NCBI GenBank assembly: GCA_027001525.1
Contig: JALTMR010000075.1
Location: 1-7,724, forward strand
DNA length: 7,724 nt
Direction of reading: 5' to 3'
Source of the DNA: Gammaproteobacteria bacterium
Lineage (GTDB): Bacteria; Pseudomonadota; Gammaproteobacteria; Tenderiales; Tenderiaceae
Shown here: piece after piece, positions 1 to 4,884 of the stretch
Layout of the letters: each line of letters begins with the position of its first letter
Position numbering within the stretch: position 1 is the first letter of the stretch
Program-made: the position numbers and the translations under genes
The notes under the pieces: generated by a model
Databases searched by the model: none
What the model saw: only the letters and a program-made list of their open reading frames with translations
What the model was told of the DNA's origin: nothing

Positions 1-2028
1 CGCCTCTTCGGTATCCTCCACCACAAAGGTGTCGATCCCTTTAACCATGGCGTGAGCGATGCGCTCTTCCACCGGCCAGCTGCGCCACGCCAGATCCTCT
101 TTTTTAGCCACGGCGCCGTCACCGCGATAGTTGTCGGCAATCTCCAGCAGCCGGTCAGTGGCATCGTCGCGGCGATTGAGGATGACATCCTCAACCCGCT
201 CACGCAGCTCAGCGGGCAGGTCGTCATAAACTGCCAGTTGGGCCGCGTTGACGATGCCCATATCCATCCCCGCCTTGATGGCGTGATAGAGAAAAACAGC
301 ATGAATCGCCTCACGCACCGGATTATTGCCACGAAAGGAGAACGAAACATTGGAGACACCGCCCGAGATTTTGGCGTAGGGCAGGTTTTCCTTGATCCAG
401 CGCGTGGCGTTGATGAAGTCCACGGCGTAGTTGTTGTGCTCATCAATGCCCGTGGCGACGGCGAAAATATTGGGGTCGAAAATAATATCCTGAGGAGCAA
501 ACCCCACTTCATCGACAAGGATATCGTAGGAGTTCTTGCAAATCTCGATTTTACGCTCAAAGGTGTCAGCCTGGCCCTGTTCATCGAACGCCATCACCAC
601 CGCCGCTGCGCCATATTTCTTGATCAGCCGGGCGTAGTGAATGAAAGCCTCCTTCCCCTCTTTGAGCGAGATGGAGTTCACCACGCCTTTGCCCTGAATG
701 CACTTCAGGCCGGCTTCAATGATCTCCCACTTGGAGGAGTCCACCATCACCGGCACGCGGGAGATGTCAGGCTCGGAGGCCACCAGATTCAGGTAGTGCA
801 CCATGGCGGCCTTGCCATCGAGCATCGCCTCATCCATGTTGACATCGATGATCTGGGCGCCATTTTCAACCTGCTCCCGACAGACCTCCAGCGCCTCATC
901 AAACTGCCCTTCCAGAATCAGCCTTTTAAACTTCGCCGAGCCGGTGACATTGGCTCGCTCACCGACATTCACAAACAGCGACTCTGCGCCGATGTTAAAT
1001 GGCTCCAGGCCCGAGAGGCGGCACTCGACGGGGATATCGGGAATCCGGCGCGGCGCAACATCTTTCACCACATCGGCTATCGCTTTAATAAACGCCGGTG
1101 AGGTGCCGCAACAACCGCCGATGATATTGAGAAAACCGCTCTCGGCCCACTCCCGTATAAAACCCGCCATATTCTCGGGCGTATCATCATAGCCTGTGGG
1201 GGCCAGCGGGTTGGGCAGACCCGCATTGGGGTGGGCACTGATGTAGCAATGGGCAACGCGGGAGAGCTCCTCGACGTATTGGCGTAACTCTTCCGCGCCC
1301 AACGCACAATTCAAACCGATGGAAATCGGGTTGGCGTGAGCCAGGGAGTTGTAGAACGCCTCGGTGACCTGCCCCGTCAGCGTGCGACCAGAGGCGTCGG
1401 TAATGGTGCCGGAGATCATGATGGGCAATTCCATCTGCCGCGCTTCGAACACCGATTGCACTGCAAAAATAGCCGCCTTGGCATTGAGGGTATCGAAAAC
1501 CGTTTCGATCAGGATAATGTCTGAGCCACCATCGATGAGACCACGGCAGGCAACGGAGTAATCCTCCACCAGCTCGTCAAAGGTGATGTTGCGCGCGGCG
1601 GGATCATTCACATCGGGCGAGATGGAGCAGGTGCGGCTCGTCGGCCCCAACACACCAGCGACGAAGCGGGGCTTGTCCGGAGTAGCAATAGCATCACATG
1701 CCTCGCGCGCCACGCGAGCCCCGGCGACGTTGAATTCGTAGTTAAACTCCTCCATGCCGTAGTCGTGCAACGTGGCGGCATTGGCACCAAAGGTATTGGT
1801 TTCGACAATGTCCGCGCCCGCTTCGAGATATTCGGTGTGAATCTCCCTGATGATATCGGGCTGGGTCAACACCAGCAGATCGTTGTTGCCCTTCAGGTCG
1901 GATGGCCAATCGGCAAAGCGTTCGCCACGATAATCCTGCTCATCAAGCTGATAGCGCTGGATCATCGTACCCATCGCGCCATCGAGAATGAGAATACGCT
2001 CTTGTAACAGGGATCTCAGATCAGCCAT
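1..2028 (-). CDS. metH: Cobalamin-dependent methionine synthase, N-terminal 676 codons (partial, runs off left edge)
   Basis: MetH transfers a methyl group from 5-methyltetrahydrofolate through cobalamin to homocysteine, giving methionine and tetrahydrofolate in the cytoplasm. The reading frame is open from the ATG at 2028 to base 1, so the gene continues beyond the window. It begins [20 protein letters not shown], very like the E. coli N-terminus. The homocysteine-binding barrel fills about residues 1-345. Its zinc ligands are visible as Cys241 (GLNCALGA) and Cys306-Cys307 (GGCCGTSP). The pterin-binding barrel follows at about 350-645, opening with [14 protein letters not shown] at 354-367. 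The last residues ([11 protein letters not shown]...EDTEEA) are the start of the helical cobalamin cap. The B12-binding and reactivation domains lie outside; E. coli MetH is about 1,227 residues. I see no frameshift and no lost ligand. The start fits the family's usual N-terminus, although the ribosome binding site (TAGAG just upstream) is weak. The gene is divergent from the DUF3579 gene. Confidence 0.97.
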   Translation of the reverse strand, partial: MADLRSLLQERILILDGAMGTMIQRYQLDEQDYRGERFADWPSDLKGNNDLLVLTQPDIIREIHTEYLEAGADIVETNTFGANAATLHDYGMEEFNYEFNVAGARVAREACDAIATPDKPRFVAGVLGPTSRTCSISPDVNDPAARNITFDELVEDYSVACRGLIDGGSDIILIETVFDTLNAKAAIFAVQSVFEARQMELPIMISGTITDASGRTLTGQVTEAFYNSLAHANPISIGLNCALGAEELRQYVEELSRVAHCYISAHPNAGLPNPLAPTGYDDTPENMAGFIREWAESGFLNIIGGCCGTSPAFIKAIADVVKDVAPRRIPDIPVECRLSGLEPFNIGAESLFVNVGERANVTGSAKFKRLILEGQFDEALEVCREQVENGAQIIDVNMDEAMLDGKAAMVHYLNLVASEPDISRVPVMVDSSKWEIIEAGLKCIQGKGVVNSISLKEGKEAFIHYARLIKKYGAAAVVMAFDEQGQADTFERKIEICKNSYDILVDEVGFAPQDIIFDPNIFAVATGIDEHNNYAVDFINATRWIKENLPYAKISGGVSNVSFSFRGNNPVREAIHAVFLYHAIKAGMDMGIVNAAQLAVYDDLPAELRERVEDVILNRRDDATDRLLEIADNYRGDGAVAKKEDLAWRSWPVEERIAHAMVKGIDTFVVEDTEEA

Positions 2029-2056
2029 CGCTCTACGCCAGTATCAAAAGGGCGTC

Positions 2057-2065
2057 ATTTTAACA
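2057..2065 (-). promoter_or_regulatory. Candidate extended -10 promoter element for metH
   Basis: Read on the minus strand, positions 2065-2057 spell TGTTAAAAT. This is an exact TGn extension followed by a -10 box (TAAAAT) one base from consensus. The sequence about 17 bases further upstream (near 2080-2087, TTCCTC/CCTCAT) is a poor -35, as is common for extended -10 promoters. Transcription would start near 2050, leaving a leader of only about 20 bases before the metH ATG. Such a leader has no room for a riboswitch. This call rests on pattern matching only. Confidence 0.45.
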
Positions 2066-2113
2066 TGAGACTCAAGCCGATGAGGAAGGTAATGCCCGCC
2101 CGCCATTGTTCAA

Positions 2114-2134
2114 CTGATCATCAGCCCGATCGGG
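2114..2134. repeat. Two abutting palindromes upstream of metH
   Basis: CTGATCATCAG (2114-2124, 5-bp arms around one central base) is followed with no gap by the perfect 10-bp palindrome CCCGATCGGG (2125-2134). They lie roughly 50-75 bases upstream of the candidate metH -10 element, where an activator could bind. Neither matches the MetR consensus (TGAA-N5-TTCA). The rest of the 315-bp gap between metH and the DUF3579 gene (2029-2343) holds no convincing gene or RNA. The only extra open frame there (2065-2247) has no recognisable features. Confidence 0.3.
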
Positions 2135-2289
2135 GCAATAACCGGGACTTGCAGCTAAACATTTCTTCCGCAGAGACGAAACATAAGGGGCGGAACGTCA
2201 ACGAAGAGCGACACAAATGTGAATTCCCAAAATATCACTGGATATAGGCTCTTCTTGTCAGATAGAATTCCCCCACTTCTTTAAATCTA

Positions 2290-2322
2290 ACCTGAACCCG
2301 TACCGTCAAGGTGAATTCAGGT
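2290..2322 (+). repeat. Inverted repeat in the leader of the DUF3579 gene
   Basis: ACCTGAA (2290-2296) pairs perfectly with TTCAGGT (2316-2322) across a 19-base loop. The right arm overlaps the palindrome TGAATTCA (2312-2319) and contains the only AGG-type sequence near the GTG start at 2344. It could be a protein-binding site or an RNA hairpin in the 5' leader. There is no direct evidence for either. Confidence 0.3.
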
Positions 2323-2343
2323 AACAATAAGTGATCGGCGATA

Positions 2344-2616
2344 GTGGCTACTTCAGACGACAAGATCGTCATCAAAGGCGTAACAAAAGACGGGCGTAAA
2401 TTTCGCCCCAGTGACTGGGCCCAACGACTGGCCACAGCCGTCGGCACACCGGGAACCGATCGCCGCATCCGATACCACCCCAAAGTGAAAGTGGCGACCA
2501 TTGACGGTATTAACTGCGTCATCGTCGACAAATCACTGGAAAGCTCGGAGCCCATGCTCTACTCCTTTCTGACGGAATTCGCTGACAGCAATAATCTCGA
2601 CATCGAAAACAACTAA
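2344..2616 (+). CDS. DUF3579 family small protein, function unknown
   Basis: A 90-residue soluble protein with no signal peptide or membrane segment. It has the pattern I associate with DUF3579 proteins of beta- and gammaproteobacteria: a short N-terminal strand (KIVIKGVTKDGR), the block KFRPSDWAQRLATAVG (about residues 19-34), the motif RRIRYHPKV (40-48), then a strand with NCVIVDK (56-62). It ends with a helix around 66-82. The family's biochemical role is unknown to me. The start is GTG at 2344. An in-frame TGA at 2332 excludes a longer version, and no ATG lies near the N-terminus. The ribosome binding site is poor: GGCGA sits close to the start and CAGGTAA is about 20 bases away. The stop codon lies inside the terminator hairpin. 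The gene is divergent from metH and convergent with the CBS gene. The family assignment is from memory of the motif. Confidence 0.75.
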   Translation: MATSDDKIVIKGVTKDGRKFRPSDWAQRLATAVGTPGTDRRIRYHPKVKVATIDGINCVIVDKSLESSEPMLYSFLTEFADSNNLDIENN

Positions 2617-2642
2617 GCCGCTGATCTCTCAGCGGCTTAGTT
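2611..2642. terminator. Perfect 14-bp hairpin, probable bidirectional terminator
   Basis: AACTAAGCCGCTGA (2611-2624) and TCAGCGGCTTAGTT (2629-2642) are exact reverse complements around a TCTC loop. The TAA stop of the DUF3579 gene (2614-2616) is inside the left arm. The stem is followed by GTTGGTTC on the plus strand and by GTTTTC on the minus strand. It lies between two convergent genes, so it probably ends transcription in both directions. The U-tracts are short, but the arms are long and perfect. Confidence 0.8.
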
Positions 2643-2670
2643 GTTGGTTCATCAGGCTTGTCTGAACGAA

Positions 2671-2690
2671 GGCCTCACATCAGCGAGGCT
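2671..2690 (-). terminator. Weak hairpin just after the CBS gene stop
   Basis: GCCTC (2672-2676) and GAGGC (2685-2689) pair around an 8-base loop, with a G-T pair extending the stem by one. On the minus strand it falls right after the stop of the CBS gene and is followed by TTCGTTC. It may assist termination ahead of the stronger hairpin at 2611-2642. The stem is short, so confidence is low. Confidence 0.25.
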
Positions 2691-2695
2691 GGCAT

Positions 2696-3148
2696 TCAGC
2701 CCTCTTCATCCGGCCAGTTCTGGATATAACTCTTCAACAGCTTGTTCTCAAATTTGGTCTTGGTCAGCAGGGCCTCTACCACATCACCAATTGACAGCAT
2801 GCCCAAAAACTCATCGCCACTGACCACGGGCAGGTGCCGTATACGGCGGCCGGTGTCATTGTTGATCATGGTATCCATTGCTTCATCAATCGTGGTCTCT
2901 GCGGCACAGGTGATCAACTTCGGTGCCATCACGTCGCTCACCTTGACCTGGCTCAGATCACCCTTTCTTCCCAGGGCCATCAATACATCACGTTCGGTCA
3001 TGATGCTCTTCAGCGCGCCATTTTCCAGCACAACCACCGACCCTATTCGATGCTCTGCCATCATGGCCACCGCATCATTGAGAGGCTGATCCGCTGTCAC
3101 GCTGTAGTTGGATCCACCTTTCTTGCTCAATATATGGCTTACATTCAT
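2696..3148 (-). CDS. Stand-alone CBS-domain pair protein
   Basis: A 150-residue soluble protein made almost entirely of two CBS repeats, which fold together as a Bateman module. CBS1 spans about residues 8-60 (GSVVVLENGALKSIMTERDV). CBS2 spans about 70-130 (VMAPKLITCAAETTIDEAM... RRIRHLPVV...FLGMLSIGDVV). Each repeat ends in the ribose-binding S/T-x-x-D motif, seen as TERD (51-54) and SIGD (119-122), so both sites look able to bind an adenine nucleotide. The family commonly binds AMP, ATP or S-adenosylmethionine; the ligand and partner here are not visible. A charged tail (KFENKLLKSYIQNWPDEEG) follows CBS2. No catalytic domain is attached. The ATG at 3148 is preceded by AAAGG at suitable spacing. 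The gene is divergent from the tetR gene across 178 bp and convergent with DUF3579. Confidence 0.9.
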   Translation of the reverse strand: MNVSHILSKKGGSNYSVTADQPLNDAVAMMAEHRIGSVVVLENGALKSIMTERDVLMALGRKGDLSQVKVSDVMAPKLITCAAETTIDEAMDTMINNDTGRRIRHLPVVSGDEFLGMLSIGDVVEALLTKTKFENKLLKSYIQNWPDEEG

Positions 3149-3197
3149 AGTCAGTTGCCTTTGTCTAAATCCCGGTCATATAGGTAATGGCCGTTAA

Positions 3198-3225
3198 TTT
3201 ATACACCTTTGCCAGCCCTGTCCAA
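3198..3225 (-). promoter_or_regulatory. Candidate promoter for the CBS-domain gene
   Basis: On the minus strand, TTGGAC (3225-3220) is separated by 16 bases from TATAAA (3203-3198). The -10 box is one base from consensus; the -35 box matches only its TTG well. Transcription would begin about 45 bases upstream of the ATG at 3148. Base patterns alone support this. Confidence 0.4.
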
Positions 3226-3282
3226 CCCGGCAAAGGGCAGCGATGCCGCGAATTAAAGGAATGCATCAGATAAAAAAATCGG

Positions 3283-3293
3283 GGTAGACTACC
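3283..3293. promoter_or_regulatory. Palindrome between cbs and tetR genes, candidate operator
   Basis: GGTAGACTACC is a perfect palindrome with 5-bp arms about one central base, ending 33 bases before the GTG of the TetR-family gene. It overlaps the region where that gene's promoter should lie (an AT-rich GCTTTAATC follows at 3295-3302). TetR-family proteins often bind palindromes next to their own gene. The arms are short for a TetR operator, so this is only a candidate. Confidence 0.3.
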
Positions 3294-3326
3294 GCTTTAA
3301 TCTCTTAACCAAATTTATCAGACACC

Positions 3327-3989
3327 GTGCCGACTGGAAAAAAGCCTCCCCTGCGGGAACGAAAATATGCTCGCACAAAACTCTCGCTACTCGATGCAGC
3401 CGTGCAGGAGATGGAACACACCGCTCTGGATGACATTGCGGTCAAAGCACTGTGTGAACAGGCAGACGTATCAGAAGCGACCTTTTTCAACTATTTTGGC
3501 AAAAAATCAGAGCTGCTCGACTACTTCATTCAGCTCTGGAATCTGGAGCTGACATGGCACCACCATCACACCGAGGCACAAGGGCTGGATCTGCTGGCAG
3601 CCAGCTTCACCCAGGTCGCCCGGCAATTTCAGAAACACCCTGGCGTCATGGCGGAAATCATCAGTCACCAGACTCAACAACGAAGCAAACCCGAGCTGCC
3701 GGACATTGGCCGTGCCGAACGGTTACAGGCTTTTCCCAAGCTGGCGAATATCGAAACACAAGAGATAGAGGGGCTTGACCGCATGTGGGCTCACGCACTG
3801 CAACAGGCGATAGATCAGGGCGAGCTACCCGCCAATACCCACCTGCCTACCACGATCATTGGCCTGGCCACCATTTTCTATGGTGTCCCCCTGGCGCTTG
3901 GGCAAAAGAAACTGGCTGCTATCGCCAGCGTCTATCGCCAGCAGATCAACATCTATCTGGCCGGCATTAAGGCAGCGAGCAGACATTAA
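3327..3989 (+). CDS. TetR/AcrR-family transcriptional regulator
   Basis: A 220-residue DNA-binding protein. After a basic N-terminal arm (KKPPLRERKYARTK) comes the TetR helix-turn-helix domain at about residues 16-67. Its recognition region is DIAVKALCEQADVSEATFFN followed by YFGKKSELLDYF, typical of the family. The all-helical C-terminal half (about 75-215) should bind a ligand and dimerise; its sequence does not tell me the ligand. A run of four histidines (78-81) sits at the domain junction. The start is GTG at 3327: an in-frame TAA at 3306 rules out extension, and I see no proper ribosome binding site, so translation may be weak. The downstream amidase gene begins 41 bp after the stop on the same strand, so co-transcription and control of the amidase are plausible. 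The other candidate target is the divergent CBS gene. Confidence 0.9.
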   Translation: MPTGKKPPLRERKYARTKLSLLDAAVQEMEHTALDDIAVKALCEQADVSEATFFNYFGKKSELLDYFIQLWNLELTWHHHHTEAQGLDLLAASFTQVARQFQKHPGVMAEIISHQTQQRSKPELPDIGRAERLQAFPKLANIETQEIEGLDRMWAHALQQAIDQGELPANTHLPTTIIGLATIFYGVPLALGQKKLAAIASVYRQQINIYLAGIKAASRH

Positions 3990-4013
3990 CCACAGATTCA
4001 GCGCGAAACCAAC

Positions 4014-4021
4014 GGGAGGAG
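4014..4021 (+). promoter_or_regulatory. Strong ribosome binding site of the amidase gene
   Basis: GGGAGGAG ends nine bases before the ATG at 4031. It is the best Shine-Dalgarno sequence in the window and contrasts with the absence of one before the tetR GTG. If the two genes share a transcript, the amidase should be made in excess of the regulator. Confidence 0.75.
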
Positions 4022-4030
4022 AGACCTGAC

Positions 4031-4687
4031 ATGAACGGATTCAATCCAAGTTACATCGTAGTTCACACCGCCGCCTACAGCGGTCGCAATTGTGACAGTG
4101 ACCGGATCGACCAGTGGCATCGCGACCGGGGCTGGCAAGGCATTGGCTACCACTTTGTGGTCATCAACAACAAGCATGATGACTATGACGATGGTACCGT
4201 TCAGGTGGGTCGGGACATCACCACACCAGGTGCCCACGCTCGCGGCCTCAACGGCAAAGCCATTGGCATCTGCTGCGTCGGCCACGGCGACCGGGAACCG
4301 CTGACCGACGCTCAGCATACGTCGCTGATCGAACTGATTTCACACCTCATCGACGAGTACGAAGAGATCAACATCGACCGCGTTATCGGCCATCGGGAGA
4401 TCAACGAACTGGTGGCCAAAGGTGATATTGCTGACCGCTACCTGACCCACAAAACCTGCCCGGGCTTGCTGATCTCGATGGAAGAGGTACGCCAGGAGAT
4501 TCGCGATTACCGCATCGCCGTACAGACACCGCGGAACATCGATAATGAGGTCATGCCCGCCAGCGCTGAAATTCGCGACGCCCTCGCCATACTCGATGCG
4601 GCCAAGCGACGCTTCCCCAACGCCTCCGAGCCACTGCGGGAATTTCTCTCTCACCCCGAGGTGCTGGAGTTTCGGGAAGGCGATTGA
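4031..4687 (+). CDS. N-acetylmuramoyl-L-alanine amidase, Amidase_2/T7-lysozyme-like, no signal peptide
   Basis: A predicted zinc amidase that would cut the bond between N-acetylmuramic acid and L-alanine in peptidoglycan. By comparison with T7 lysozyme, the zinc ligands are His12 (IVVHTAAYS), His121 (VIGHREI) and Cys143 (HKTCPG). The catalytic pair is Tyr40 (GIGYHFVV) and Lys141. The conserved H-A-K/R-G-x-N segment is GAHARGLNG (67-75). The set is complete, so the enzyme should be active. It has no signal peptide or membrane segment, so it is cytoplasmic unless released by other means. This fits a phage-type endolysin or a cytosolic muropeptide amidase, but it does not read like classical AmpD. 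Compared with T7 lysozyme, the loop after GYHFVV carries an acidic insertion (KHDDYDDG, 48-55). Residues after about 165 form a helical, charged tail with no family I recognise. The total length of 218 exceeds T7 lysozyme's roughly 150. It lies 41 bp after the tetR gene and has a strong ribosome binding site. No other phage genes are nearby. Confidence 0.88.
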   Translation: MNGFNPSYIVVHTAAYSGRNCDSDRIDQWHRDRGWQGIGYHFVVINNKHDDYDDGTVQVGRDITTPGAHARGLNGKAIGICCVGHGDREPLTDAQHTSLIELISHLIDEYEEINIDRVIGHREINELVAKGDIADRYLTHKTCPGLLISMEEVRQEIRDYRIAVQTPRNIDNEVMPASAEIRDALAILDAAKRRFPNASEPLREFLSHPEVLEFREGD

Positions 4688-4722
4688 CGAGCGCAGGAGC
4701 CTCGGACTTAGGGGGGGCGTCA

Positions 4723-4797
4723 CGAGGGAAAACCAATTTGAATCCAATGTATTGAGCCATTGAGGCGAGTCCAGGGGCTAAATTGGATTTTCCTCCG
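4723..4797. repeat. Long imperfect inverted repeat between the amidase gene and uup
   Basis: GGAAAACCAATTT (4727-4739) pairs with AAATTGGATTTTCC (4780-4793), leaving one bulged A. Beyond the core, GAG/CTC pairing continues outward with single-base bulges to about 4723 and 4797. The 40-base loop holds a second small inverted repeat, CAATG (4745-4749) and CATTG (4758-4762), and a duplicated ATTGAG (4751-4756, 4760-4765). There is no U-tract at the end, so it is a poor classical terminator. The gap 4688-4884 holds no gene and no clear promoter; a TACACT at 4850-4855 is the best -10 candidate for uup, without a good -35. Confidence 0.5.
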
Positions 4798-4870
4798 CAG
4801 ATTCACCCTCAGTCCCACAGCCTCCGTAGATACCGGGCGCGATGACGGCTACACTACGCGCCTGTATTTC

Positions 4871-4879
4871 AAGAGGTGG
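4871..4879 (+). promoter_or_regulatory. Ribosome binding site that decides the uup start
   Basis: AAGAGGTGG lies a few bases before the ATG at 4885, giving normal Shine-Dalgarno spacing. An in-frame GTG at 4876 is inside this motif and would have no ribosome binding site of its own, so the ATG three codons later is preferred. The resulting N-terminus (MALLTLRGVRVSYSG) also aligns better with E. coli Uup. Confidence 0.65.
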
Positions 4880-4884
4880 TCGGA

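Noticed and set aside
52..1101. 349-codon open frame on the plus strand
   Set aside because: It lies wholly antisense to metH, whose minus-strand frame is continuous, matches the MetH family and keeps its zinc ligands. The plus-strand product (many His, Val, Asp) has no family features.
1336..2007. Several shorter plus-strand open frames and one alternative minus-strand frame (1608-1808)
   Set aside because: All lie within the true metH frame and have no ribosome binding site or recognisable motif.
2065..2247. 60-codon open frame in the metH-DUF3579 gap
   Set aside because: Its ATG lies over the candidate metH promoter. Its composition is unconvincing (MRLKPMRKVMPARHC...) and no ribosome binding site is seen.
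2742..3187. 115- and 117-codon plus-strand frames opposite the CBS gene
   Set aside because: The minus strand encodes a clear two-CBS protein with both nucleotide motifs, so these are antisense shadows.
4031..4687. Prophage remnant around the amidase
   Set aside because: Apart from the amidase itself there is no integrase, holin, structural gene or attachment-site-like repeat nearby, so a prophage cannot be claimed.
4876..4884. GTG at 4876 as the uup start
   Set aside because: It lies inside the Shine-Dalgarno-like AAGAGGTGG that correctly precedes the ATG at 4885, and the shorter protein aligns better with E. coli Uup.
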